Of a stretch of DNA of 50,964 nucleotides, positions 35,310 to 44,572 are shown piece after piece. The stretch spans positions 1-50,964 of the forward strand of contig NZ_LXYE02000017.1 in NCBI RefSeq assembly GCF_001659685.2, in the 5' to 3' direction. Made by a program: the position numbers and the translations under genes. The notes under the pieces are model-generated. The model was given only the letters and a program-made list of their open reading frames with translations. It made no database searches and was not told where the DNA came from. How positions within the stretch are numbered: position 1 is the first letter of the stretch; every line of letters starts with the position of its first letter. The DNA comes from Labilibacter marinus. Lineage in GTDB: Bacteria > Bacteroidota > Bacteroidia > Bacteroidales > Marinilabiliaceae.

Positions 35310-37511
35310 ATGCAAAAAATTCACATTGTTTCAAACAGACTCCCCTTCAGTATTAAGGAGGAAGGGGAAAAAGTATCACTTGAGGCGAGTGTAGGGGGCT
35401 TGGCAACGGGGATGAAATCTATCTATAAAGATTATGGCGGAACGTGGATTGGCTGGAATGGATTAGATAGTGATGCTGTAGCTCCTGAAAAAGGGAAAGA
35501 GGTAGACACGCTTTTCAAAAACGAAAAATGTGCTTCCGTTCAACTTAATGCCGAGGAGATTAATTTATTCTACGAAGGTTTTAGTAATAGGACTATATGG
35601 CCGTTGTTTCATTATTTTACACAGTTTGCTGATTTTAATAATGCCAATTGGGAAGCATATAAAGCCGTTAATCAGAAATTCGCAGATGCTGCCATTGAAA
35701 CTTTAGAGGATGGTGATTCTGTTTGGGTTCATGATTATCAGTTACTGTTGGTGCCTGAGATGATTAAATCAAAGAAGCCTAATGTTACCGTAGGGTTCTT
35801 TTTGCACATTCCATTTCCATCGTATGAGGTATTTCGAATTTTGCCTTGGCGTAAGGAAATCATTCAAGGAATGTTAGGTGCTGATTTAATTGGATTTCAT
35901 ACGTATGATTATGAACGTCATTTCTTTAGCTGTGTGCGTCGTTTGTTTGGTTATGAAATTTCATTTAATCAGATATACGTTGAAGAGCGCATTATCTTGG
36001 CAGATTCTTTCCCGATGGGAATTGATTATGACAAGTTTATTAAGTGTTCGCAGAATGTGGGAATGAAGTCAATTACTGAGAAGTCGGAGCTTCATAAGGA
36101 ATTGGATAAATACTTCTTAGCTTCTCCTGACAGGAAATTGATTTTATCGATTGATCGTTTAGATTATACCAAAGGAATTCCAAATCGCCTGAAAGCTTTT
36201 GGACGTTTCTTAGAGAAGTATCCTGAATTTAGGCAAAAAGTTACGCTTATTATGTTAGCGGTACCATCTCGCGATCAGGTGGATCATTATCAATTGCTGA
36301 AGAAGGAAGTAGATGAGTTGGTAGGTCAGATTAATGGTGCTTATGGTAGCATAAATTATACACCTATATGGTATTTTTATCGTGCTTTACCATTTAAAAA
36401 CTTAATTGAGTTATATACTTCGTGTGATGTGGCATTGATTACACCAGTGCGCGATGGAATGAATTTAGTAGCCAAGGAATATGTTGCATCTCGATTAAAT
36501 AATACGGGTGTACTTATCTTAAGCGAAATGGCTGGTGTAGCTAAAGAGATGGGAGAAGCCTTGATCATCAATCCTGTGGATGAAGAGGAAATGGCCGACA
36601 GCATTAATCAAGCCTTAACAATGCCTATTGAAGAACAGAAATCACGTATCTCATTTATGCGCGAACGAATTCAACGCTATGATGTATTTAAATGGGCAGA
36701 TGAGTTTGTTAAATCATTAAAGAAGGCAGAAGATATTCAAAGCGTTTTCCTAGCTAAGAGAATTACCAAGAGCTTAGCCGAAAAATTAGTTACTAAATAT
36801 AAAGGGAGCAAAAAGAGAGCAATCTTTTTAGATTACGATGGTACTTTGGCTCACTTTAAAAAGAATCCGCAAGATGCAATGCCTGATGACGAATTGCATA
36901 GTATCATTAAAAATCTTACGGATAATGAGGCTAATACCGTTACTATTATTAGTGGACGCGATAGATATACACTTGAAAAGTGGTTCGCTGGTCACAAAGT
37001 AAATTTAATTTGCGAGCACGGCGTTTGGATGAGAAAAGTAAGTGGCGATTGGGAAATGTTGACTGCTGTTAATAATAATTGGATGCCTAATGTTCGTCCT
37101 ATTATGGAGAACTTTGTAGATAGAACGCCAGGTAGCTTTATTGAAGAGAAAAACTATTCTTTGGTTTGGCATTTCCGTAAATCGGAACCAGAGCAAGGTG
37201 AGTTAAGAGCTAATGAATTAAAAGATGAGTTGAATACCCACTTAAGTAATCACAACCTGGAAATAATGGAAGGTAATAAAGTGATAGAAGTGAAGAGTGG
37301 TGGAATTAATAAGGGTGTGGCTGCTCTTAAGTTTTTAAATAATGAACCCTACGACTATATCATTGCTTTAGGTGATGATTGGACCGATGAGTTTATGTTT
37401 AGAGAGTTACCAGAGGAGGCTGTAACCATTAAAGTTGGCATGACGCATACTAAGGCGGCCTATAAACTTGAGTCGGTTGATGCAGTTAGAGGATTATTAA
37501 AGAAGATGTAG
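35310..37511 (+). CDS. otsAB: Bifunctional trehalose-6-phosphate synthase / trehalose-phosphatase
   Basis: The enzyme makes trehalose-6-phosphate from UDP-glucose and glucose-6-phosphate, then dephosphorylates it to trehalose. The GT20 part (about residues 1-475) begins IHIVSNRLPFSI, with SVGGLATGM, VWVHDYQLLLVP, SIDRLDYTKGI and RDGMNLVAKEYVA. The HAD phosphatase part (about 495-733) has the nucleophile Asp 508 in FLDYDGTLAHF and late GDDWTDEFMF. The synthase-phosphatase fusion is common in Bacteroidota. The divergent GH15 gene may hydrolyse the product, giving a trehalose cycle. A terminator follows. Confidence 0.96.
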   Translation: MQKIHIVSNRLPFSIKEEGEKVSLEASVGGLATGMKSIYKDYGGTWIGWNGLDSDAVAPEKGKEVDTLFKNEKCASVQLNAEEINLFYEGFSNRTIWPLFHYFTQFADFNNANWEAYKAVNQKFADAAIETLEDGDSVWVHDYQLLLVPEMIKSKKPNVTVGFFLHIPFPSYEVFRILPWRKEIIQGMLGADLIGFHTYDYERHFFSCVRRLFGYEISFNQIYVEERIILADSFPMGIDYDKFIKCSQNVGMKSITEKSELHKELDKYFLASPDRKLILSIDRLDYTKGIPNRLKAFGRFLEKYPEFRQKVTLIMLAVPSRDQVDHYQLLKKEVDELVGQINGAYGSINYTPIWYFYRALPFKNLIELYTSCDVALITPVRDGMNLVAKEYVASRLNNTGVLILSEMAGVAKEMGEALIINPVDEEEMADSINQALTMPIEEQKSRISFMRERIQRYDVFKWADEFVKSLKKAEDIQSVFLAKRITKSLAEKLVTKYKGSKKRAIFLDYDGTLAHFKKNPQDAMPDDELHSIIKNLTDNEANTVTIISGRDRYTLEKWFAGHKVNLICEHGVWMRKVSGDWEMLTAVNNNWMPNVRPIMENFVDRTPGSFIEEKNYSLVWHFRKSEPEQGELRANELKDELNTHLSNHNLEIMEGNKVIEVKSGGINKGVAALKFLNNEPYDYIIALGDDWTDEFMFRELPEEAVTIKVGMTHTKAAYKLESVDAVRGLLKKM

Positions 37512-37598
37512 GTATAGATGGCTAGTGTTTTTTTGTAGAGTGCTTTCTGAACACTTTGTAAATTGGACTAATAATTAAAACCAACGAAATATTTAAAG

Positions 37599-37637
37599 AA
37601 GGTTGCTGGTGTAAGTTACATGAGCAACCTTTTTTTT
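37599..37637 (+). terminator. Intrinsic terminator of otsAB
   Basis: AAGGTTGCT/AGCAACCTT (37599-37607 with 37623-37631) is a 9-bp stem followed by an eight-T tract. Confidence 0.9.
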
Positions 37638-37641
37638 ACGC

Positions 37642-37678
37642 AAAAAAATAAGCCGCCACATTTAAGTAGCGACTTATT
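37642..37678 (-). terminator. Terminator for the minus-strand DUF6261-like gene
   Basis: Arms 37647-37656 and 37669-37678 pair with one mismatch. On the minus strand the hairpin runs into a T-tract (A-run 37642-37648 on plus). Confidence 0.75.
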
Positions 37679-37757
37679 GCCCATAAAAAATCAGAAAAAT
37701 GCTTCAATAAGCTAATAAATCAGATAGTATTTTGTGTTTTACTTTTCTATTTAGTTT

Positions 37758-38414
37758 TTAACGATAGGTGTCTAATAAAAACTGAAGTTCGTAATATGCC
37801 TTTTTTAGTTCCTTGTTAGGAGATATTTTAAGGTGTGCATATATCATACTGTATAAACCCTCAAGAGAGTCCATTAATTCAGGTGCTATTTGTGATGAGC
37901 TTTTTACAGCTGCTCCTGGGTTTTGAGCAAAATATCTTCGGGATGCTATTTTAAAATTGCTGTTGGATCTTTCTATTAATGGAATCCAGCGCTCCAAGCC
38001 TGAGTCGCTTATATAGGTGAAATCAATCTTTTTTAAATCTAATATGAGGTTGTCAATGGCTGTAGATTCCTCGCCATAGTTTAATCTGGTAATTTTATTA
38101 GCGTAGGCATCAACTGCAATAAGTAATGTTTCCATCGTGTTTCTAGCTTCAATAGTAACATACGGATAATGTTTTTCTGAGTGAACAGCTTTAATAAAAC
38201 TAGCCGTTAAGGTATCTCTAGAGGTGTCTAGTTCCTTTTTATTTTCGACAGAAGCTTGTTGTTTAGTCATTCCACCTTTAAATAAATCAAGCTTCTCACT
38301 AATTTTAGCAAGTGGGTCTTCTAATAGAGTTAGGTCATTGCAGATAGAAATGGTGTCTTCGGTTACAGATTGCAATTGGTAATTTTTTAGTTTGGGTAAT
38401 GATAATGTGTCCAT
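37758..38414 (-). CDS. DUF6261-like helical protein, function unknown
   Basis: A 218-residue, probably all-helical, cytoplasmic protein. It begins MDTLSLPKLKNYQLQSV and ends with a conserved-looking SLEGLYSMIYAHLKIS and LKKAYYELQFLLDTYR. From memory it resembles the DUF6261 family found in many copies in Bacteroidota. No catalytic motif, signal peptide or membrane helix is visible. It is a single-gene unit with its own terminator. Confidence in the gene is good, but the family name is only tentative. Confidence 0.75.
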   Translation of the reverse strand: MDTLSLPKLKNYQLQSVTEDTISICNDLTLLEDPLAKISEKLDLFKGGMTKQQASVENKKELDTSRDTLTASFIKAVHSEKHYPYVTIEARNTMETLLIAVDAYANKITRLNYGEESTAIDNLILDLKKIDFTYISDSGLERWIPLIERSNSNFKIASRRYFAQNPGAAVKSSSQIAPELMDSLEGLYSMIYAHLKISPNKELKKAYYELQFLLDTYR

Positions 38415-38888
38415 CTTATTAGAATTTTATATGGTTAATAAATCATTATAATCTTAGGTTGTATTACTAATATAGTAAAAAATATTGTAATATAAAATAG
38501 CGGAATGTAAAATAAACTTTTAGAGCGATGTGTTTGGTGATGTTTTGTAAGGTGTTTTAAGATAAGGTTGTAGGTGTTGATATTATTCTGGCGTAATGTG
38601 GGTGTGTTGCTTTGTAATAATCATAATAAAACGATGAGGTTTTGAGCGTAATCGAACGGGCTTTATTATTTTATACTTTATAATTATCCATTAAGGGGGT
38701 TTAACGATATATATAGTTTAATTAAATCTATGAAGTCTTGTTTTGTTAGGGTTAGGCAGAGCTTGATCATAAGGGATATTCCTTAAAATGAGGTCGTAAA
38801 AGCACATGAAAAGGTTATATTATTAAAGCATGGTTATATGAATTAAAAAGCGTTAATTTGCACACTGGTTTACAAATAACACTTATAC
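38415..38888. other. 474-bp intergenic region before the tandem kinases
   Basis: No gene is recognised. Part of it (about 38515-38600) is strikingly rich in G and T on the plus strand. A box close to TAnnTTTG (TTAATTTG, about 38 bp before the TTG start) may serve the first kinase, with one mismatch. A small palindrome TAAGG/CCTTA lies near 38770-38785. No RNA gene is recognised. Confidence 0.35.
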
Positions 38889-40772
38889 TTGGTTTATAGC
38901 AGTTTAAATAGGATTAAATACCGTTTTAACGGGGTTCTACTGGCTTTGTTTTGCCTTTTGCTAACGAATAAGTTGCAGGCACAAAGTAATAAGGTAGATA
39001 GTTTGAAGCAAACATTAGGGTATAGCCAACAAGATACCACAAAAGGAAGGCTGTATTTTGAACTAGCCAAGGAACTGGCTCAAGAATCCATCTCTGAATC
39101 CATAGACTATTATCTGCAAGCAAAATATATAGGCACTAAATACGACGATACGTTACGAGTCGTGAATTGTTTAATTGGTATCAGTGAGCTATATATTCAG
39201 TTGGGGGAGAATGATCAAGCGGTGGTTTTTGCCCAGAAAGCTTTAGAGAATGCCAAAGGAAATTGTGAGCTCACTGCTCGTAGCAATACGCAATTGTCTA
39301 TCTCGTATTTTCAGCTTCAGGAATATGAACGTTCTTTAGAGTGCGACCATCAAGCCTTAAAGTGTTATACCGACCTAAAGGATACCTTATATATTGCTTA
39401 TTGCATACATAATATTGGATCTTATTATTTTGGTATCAATGAGCTTGATTCTGCCATTAATCTTTATAATCGCTCATTAAAAGAGATGAGTGATAAAGAT
39501 GATATTTTATATGCCTATAATAATAACCGTTTAGGTTTTACTTTCACCAATCAGCAGAAATATGAAAAATCAATTGTTTGCCATAATAATGCAATAGCGT
39601 TTTATCGTGACAAAAACATGGTATACGAGTTAGCTCTGGAAGAAAACTATTTGGCTTCAGTATACTTTATGATGAAGGATTTTAAAAATGCCTTTAAATA
39701 TGCTGAGCGAGCGATTGAAAATGCGGAGGAATGTAATGATTTTGAGTTGCATAAAATGAACTATAATTTATTGTTCGATTTATATCGTATAAACAATGAT
39801 TATAAAAATGCACTGAAGTATTCTTTATTAGAAAAAGCATACTCCGATTCTATGGATATAGAAAATAAAGAAAGTATCATCAAATCTATAAAAATAAGGC
39901 ACGAGTTTAATGAGCAAAGAACAGTACTTGAGACTTCTAAACAAAGCAATATTGATTTAACCAACCAACGAACCAAGCTGATTGTATTCAGTTTGGTATC
40001 CATCATTCTGTTATTGGGGTGTATTATGGTTATTCTCCAAAAGAAAAAGAAACATAAGAGAAATCAAGAATTAGTTTTAGAATTGGATCATGTCAATAAA
40101 TCTATTAAAGATTTACTATCCATCATTGGGCATGATTTAAAAGATTCGGTGGGTAATCTTAAACACTTTACTCAGATGATGCACCTTGAGTTACTCGACA
40201 ATAAATCAATTGAGGATTTGGTATCGAGTTTTGTTCCTATGGTGGATTCTACTCATGGTTTATTGGATACGCTACTTACATGGTCTAGAAATAATGATGA
40301 TAATTTTGTGTCAAAAAAAGAGCAATTGAGTGTTGCGCATATCGTTAAGTTATCCTATAGTCATTTATCTCATCTAGCTAAGTCAAAGAAAATAAAGATT
40401 GTAGAAGATATTGAGGAGGCTACTATGTTTGTGGATAAAAACATGGTACAAACTGTATTGCGTAATTTAATTAGTAATGCAATTAAATTTTCTTTTACAG
40501 GCTCTTCTATTACTATCAAGAGTCGAGTGCGAGAATCTCATGTTGATTTCTCGATTATAGATGAAGGAATAGGAATGAGTGAAAAACAACTAGGTGCTAT
40601 ACTAAATAAAGAAAAAATAGAGCATGTAGATGGAACAAATGGCGAAAGTGGTTCTGGCTTAGGTTTATCTCTTTGTATTTCTTTTCTTGAGAAGCATGGA
40701 GCTAACTTGTCAGCAGAAAGTAAAAAAGGAGAAGGGTCTCAATTTACTTTTTCAGTTCCAATGTATACGTAA
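38889..40772 (+). CDS. TPR-containing sensor histidine kinase (tandem copy 1)
   Basis: This 627-residue protein has a signal peptide (VLLALFCLLLTNKLQAQ), about six tetratricopeptide repeats in the periplasm (about residues 40-340), one membrane helix (about 362-384), and a cytoplasmic kinase. The His is 415 in IIGHDLKDSVGNLKHFTQ, and the HATPase shows NLISNAIKFS, DEGIGMS and GSGLGLSLC. No ATG is available: the frame is closed by a TAA at 38877-38879 and the only good start after it is TTG 38889. The next gene is a close paralogue. No response regulator is adjacent. TPR kinases of this layout are common in Bacteroidota, but the signal is unknown. Confidence 0.88.
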   Translation: MVYSSLNRIKYRFNGVLLALFCLLLTNKLQAQSNKVDSLKQTLGYSQQDTTKGRLYFELAKELAQESISESIDYYLQAKYIGTKYDDTLRVVNCLIGISELYIQLGENDQAVVFAQKALENAKGNCELTARSNTQLSISYFQLQEYERSLECDHQALKCYTDLKDTLYIAYCIHNIGSYYFGINELDSAINLYNRSLKEMSDKDDILYAYNNNRLGFTFTNQQKYEKSIVCHNNAIAFYRDKNMVYELALEENYLASVYFMMKDFKNAFKYAERAIENAEECNDFELHKMNYNLLFDLYRINNDYKNALKYSLLEKAYSDSMDIENKESIIKSIKIRHEFNEQRTVLETSKQSNIDLTNQRTKLIVFSLVSIILLLGCIMVILQKKKKHKRNQELVLELDHVNKSIKDLLSIIGHDLKDSVGNLKHFTQMMHLELLDNKSIEDLVSSFVPMVDSTHGLLDTLLTWSRNNDDNFVSKKEQLSVAHIVKLSYSHLSHLAKSKKIKIVEDIEEATMFVDKNMVQTVLRNLISNAIKFSFTGSSITIKSRVRESHVDFSIIDEGIGMSEKQLGAILNKEKIEHVDGTNGESGSGLGLSLCISFLEKHGANLSAESKKGEGSQFTFSVPMYT

Positions 40773-40877
40773 ACGGGTGAAGCTTTGTTAAAATAGAATT
40801 AGATATAATAAATAAATAAAACCGATACAACATTTTAAAGTTGATAGCGTATAGCTATTATAATAAAGAACAATAAG

Positions 40878-42770
40878 TTGGGGAGAGGGATTTTAAAATA
40901 TAGAGGCGTTAAACGTGTTACATGTTTGGTGATAACTTTATTGATGGTAATACACTGTAATGCCATGGATAGGGATGCTATTGTTGATAGTCTTAAAAAG
41001 GCTATTCAAACCGAAACGGATGTAAGCAAGTTAATGCTGAATTATCAGATACTAGGGCAGGAGACATTATACAAGTCGCATCAGGAGGCACTTGCTTACT
41101 ACTTAAAGTTACAAGAACTCGCAGAGAGAGAGAATGATACCAGTAATTTAGTTTATAGTTACATTGGTCTTGGAGATGTGTATTCAATAGCTGGAGAATA
41201 CAGGCAAGCCATAGATTTGGTTACGAATGCCTTGGCATTAGTTGAGCCTGATGACAATTACTCCCTAGGGTTTTGTTATAGTAGATTAGCGACAGTTTAT
41301 GCAGAAATGGGTGAAGACAGTCTGTCGATGAACTATGATAGAGAGGCTGTTAAGTATAACCTGCTAGAGGGGGATAGTTTGACGATTGCTTATGATTATA
41401 GCAACATGGCTGGTAATTTTGTTGATTTTGAACAATATGATTCGGCTCACTATTATTACGAGCTCTCATGCTCATATATAAATGATACAACGGATATAAT
41501 AAGGGCTTATAATCTGGATGGATTGAGCTATTTATATTATTCTCAAAAAGAATATGAAAAGTCAATTCAGGAAGGGTTAAGGGCATTGGAGCAATATAAA
41601 GCTCGGGAATTGCTTTATGATATAGTGAATGAGCAGTACGCTATTGGACGATCGTATTATTATAATGGTGATGTGGATAGTTCGCTAGCTTTTATAAATA
41701 GGTCTATGACCAATAATGAGCAACTGCAAAACCATGATATCTTTATTCAGGGATATGAGTTATTGCGTACCATTTATTCAGATAAGAAGAATTACAAAAA
41801 AGCCTTAAGCTATGCGCGGTTAGAGCAGGCATATTCCGACTCTATCAATATAAAGAATAAGGAAGATGTAATTAAAACACTCAGAGCTAAGTATGCTTTT
41901 GATGAGCAAAATCGAAAGCTTGAGGATACTGAATTGAGCAATAAAAATCTGGCTAAACAGAGAACTATTTTTCAGATATGGAGTGTGGTGGCATTTGCTT
42001 TGTTAGTTGTGAGCGTAGTTGTGTTGATTTTGAAACAACGGGAGCACAGAAAGAATCTTGAATTGATGCGACGCTTGGATAAAGTCAATCGTTCTATTAA
42101 AAAACTACTATCTATTATAGGTCATGATTTAAGAGATTCTGTTGGTAATTTGAAGAATTTTACCCATTTAATGCATTATCAGTTACTGGATAATAAATCT
42201 ATTGAGCAAATGGTCACTAAGTTTGTGCCTATGGTGGATTCTACGCATAGTTTGTTGGAAACTTTATTGGCCTGGACCCGAAGCAATGATGATATGTTTC
42301 ATCCTAAGATAGATCAATTAGAAGCTAATGAAATAATAAATGCTTGTATTGAGCAGTTGGATCATTTAGCAAAAACAAAGGATATTAAACTTAAAGTAGA
42401 GGCAGCGCCAGTATCTTTTAAGGGAGATAAAAATATGTTGATGACAGTTCTGCGTAATCTAGTTTCTAATTCTATTAAGTTTTCTGAACCAGGTAGTACC
42501 ATTAAAATAGTGAGTACTATTCAAGAAGATAAAGTAGATTTCTCAGTGATAGATGAAGGTGTTGGCATGAGCCAGGAAGAAGTTGATAAAGTCTTAAACG
42601 AAAACATAAACTTTCATTTAGATGGAACCAATGGTGAACGAGGTTCTGGTTTAGGTCTATCTTTATGTAACTCTTTTATAGCAAAGCATGGAGGTAAATT
42701 AAATATTAAGAGCGCAAAAGGTCAAGGAAGTACTTTCTCATTCTTGGTTCCAACCCAAATAGATGCTTAA
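40878..42770 (+). CDS. TPR-containing sensor histidine kinase (tandem copy 2)
   Basis: This 630-residue paralogue has the same architecture: signal peptide (TCLVITLLMVIHCNA), TPR repeats, one membrane helix (about 362-384) and a kinase core with His 416 in IIGHDLRDSVGNLKNFTH, NLVSNSIKFS, DEGVGMS and GSGLGLSLC. Its start is also TTG (40878), because no in-frame ATG exists after the stop at 40845-40847. It follows copy 1 by 105 bp. The linker EKAYSDS/EQAYSDS before the helix is shared. The pair arose by duplication and has since diverged most in the TPR part, consistent with different ligands or heterodimers. No regulator is nearby. Confidence 0.88.
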   Translation: MGRGILKYRGVKRVTCLVITLLMVIHCNAMDRDAIVDSLKKAIQTETDVSKLMLNYQILGQETLYKSHQEALAYYLKLQELAERENDTSNLVYSYIGLGDVYSIAGEYRQAIDLVTNALALVEPDDNYSLGFCYSRLATVYAEMGEDSLSMNYDREAVKYNLLEGDSLTIAYDYSNMAGNFVDFEQYDSAHYYYELSCSYINDTTDIIRAYNLDGLSYLYYSQKEYEKSIQEGLRALEQYKARELLYDIVNEQYAIGRSYYYNGDVDSSLAFINRSMTNNEQLQNHDIFIQGYELLRTIYSDKKNYKKALSYARLEQAYSDSINIKNKEDVIKTLRAKYAFDEQNRKLEDTELSNKNLAKQRTIFQIWSVVAFALLVVSVVVLILKQREHRKNLELMRRLDKVNRSIKKLLSIIGHDLRDSVGNLKNFTHLMHYQLLDNKSIEQMVTKFVPMVDSTHSLLETLLAWTRSNDDMFHPKIDQLEANEIINACIEQLDHLAKTKDIKLKVEAAPVSFKGDKNMLMTVLRNLVSNSIKFSEPGSTIKIVSTIQEDKVDFSVIDEGVGMSQEEVDKVLNENINFHLDGTNGERGSGLGLSLCNSFIAKHGGKLNIKSAKGQGSTFSFLVPTQIDA

Positions 42771-42834
42771 TTATTAGGAGTAAAACCGCTACAATATAAT
42801 GCCTTGAGTCTTTGCACCCTTTCTCTGTGTGCTC

Positions 42835-44526
42835 TTAATTCTTAACCAACGGGCTGGCAACCACTGCTGCTTTATTTTTTCTTCCAGGTCTAATAGCCGA
42901 AATATCCATGTCTTTTACGATAATAGCATCTGGCGAAATTACTGAGCTAAGCATAGTACCTCGCGTAATATTATAAGCCTCTTCATTATCTGAGAAAATC
43001 ACTTTCTTTTTCAGATCCTTCATTTTAACATTACTCACTCTTCCTGTACTTATTAGTTTTTCCTCTCCTGTATTTACATTAACTTGGTATACAAATTGGT
43101 CGTTAAGTTCTTCACTCTCTCTTACAATAAAACAGTAATCATTTTCATTCTCTTTTGCTAAAGCAATCAGTTCATCTTTCATCTTATTTTTGGCGATAGC
43201 TTCATTTGATTCTATTTTTAATACGCCAGGAAATACCTGATTACCCCATAAGCTATTAATTCGGTTATGCCCATTCGACTCTTTTACTCCGAATGAAGGA
43301 ACACGGTCATTTAATAGCGTTTTCAAAATACCATCTTCAATTAATGTCAGTTCTTCCGGAGGTACAACACCTTCTCCATCTATTTCAAAGGCTCCCCATA
43401 GTTTCTTATTGTTATAATTCTTCAGGTTAGATAGTGATTTTACAGTAATACTTTCAGCAACTACTTTTTTGCCAATTTTTGCTTCCATTGAATTACTCTC
43501 AGGTTCAGTTGGAAGTCGGAAATCATATCCTTGATAATTTAAAGCTTCACGTTGAGCAATAAGTCCGTTGTACGAGAAGAAAGTGTTTAAAAGTAACTCA
43601 GAGGCAGCTAAACCTTCAAATAATATGGGACCGTTATAGGCTTCTTTTAAAGCTTCTCTTTCCTTTTCATCCTTTAAAAGTTGAACTAATTGATGGCTCG
43701 CTTGCATCAGCGAATCCACCGAAGGTATATCATCAATGGATAAACCAGTATACGAAATAGATTTTTGAACAGTATTATTGATGGTGTCGTTTAAAGCCGC
43801 TTGAATATCAATGTTAACTAAGGTATTCGGATATGTATAAGATGTACCTTCGCTATTTATAAAGTAAGATGTTGATTGCATAAAAGAAAACTCCGTATTG
43901 GAAGTCGTAATTTCAGGATAATCTACAAAAACAGCTGATATCCTTCTAGCGGCATCTTCCCAATATGGCAGGTCTACCTCCAATTGCTTTTGAGGTAATT
44001 CCATATTCACTACAGGTGCAGCTGAATAATCAGGTAATACATAATCCTCTTTTGTTAGGTTGTTATCTTCTAAAAATGCTTTTTTAGCTTTATAGCTTTT
44101 GCTTGCATTTTCGTACATGCGCTCTGTCGATGACCAAAGGGCTCTTCTAATTCCCCAATAATCTACCTTGCGCGGCATTCTTATTTCCTGATTGTATTTA
44201 TAATCTCGACTTTCATTGTAATTGAAGTTTTCATCATTCATATGATAATCGCCTACAATTAATCTTGAGCTATAAGTTAAAGCAGGAGAGGTGTTGCTAC
44301 CAATTAAAGCGCCAAGGGATGCTGCAATGTAACTTATTTCGCCATCTATAATAGTAAACGACATAAAACATGGCTTTTCTATTTCATTGGCTGCAATGCT
44401 GTCCATTCCTCTGCTAAGTTCATCTTGCAAAGCTTTTTTTATAATGTATGCATTGCTTTTTTGAGCCCACACGGTATTAGTAATAACTGATAGTATGATG
44501 ATGGATAGTATGATGATTTTATGCAT
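42835..44526 (-). CDS. Exported TldE/PmbA-like protein (non-metal partner)
   Basis: This 563-residue protein belongs to the TldD/PmbA family. It starts with a signal peptide (MHKIIILSIIILSVITNTVWAQ), unlike cytosolic TldE of E. coli. In place of the TldD metal motif it has GPILFEGLAASELLLNTFF, so it lacks HExxxH, as expected for a TldE-type subunit. The C-terminal part has SNVKMKDL and the DMDISAIRPGRKNKAAV end. It follows the TldD-like gene by 46 bp on the minus strand and should form a periplasmic TldD/E-type peptidase. The substrate is unknown. Confidence 0.85.
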   Translation of the reverse strand: MHKIIILSIIILSVITNTVWAQKSNAYIIKKALQDELSRGMDSIAANEIEKPCFMSFTIIDGEISYIAASLGALIGSNTSPALTYSSRLIVGDYHMNDENFNYNESRDYKYNQEIRMPRKVDYWGIRRALWSSTERMYENASKSYKAKKAFLEDNNLTKEDYVLPDYSAAPVVNMELPQKQLEVDLPYWEDAARRISAVFVDYPEITTSNTEFSFMQSTSYFINSEGTSYTYPNTLVNIDIQAALNDTINNTVQKSISYTGLSIDDIPSVDSLMQASHQLVQLLKDEKEREALKEAYNGPILFEGLAASELLLNTFFSYNGLIAQREALNYQGYDFRLPTEPESNSMEAKIGKKVVAESITVKSLSNLKNYNNKKLWGAFEIDGEGVVPPEELTLIEDGILKTLLNDRVPSFGVKESNGHNRINSLWGNQVFPGVLKIESNEAIAKNKMKDELIALAKENENDYCFIVRESEELNDQFVYQVNVNTGEEKLISTGRVSNVKMKDLKKKVIFSDNEEAYNITRGTMLSSVISPDAIIVKDMDISAIRPGRKNKAAVVASPLVKN

Positions 44527-44572
44527 ATATGCTGAATTTTAAATTTGATGTTCGATGAATTGAAGCTCTTAA

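Noticed and set aside
38889-42770. Treating the two tandem kinases as a frame-broken single gene or hybrid system
   Set aside because: Each has its own signal peptide, membrane helix, His and ATPase domain, and they are separated by 105 bp with stops, so they are separate intact genes.
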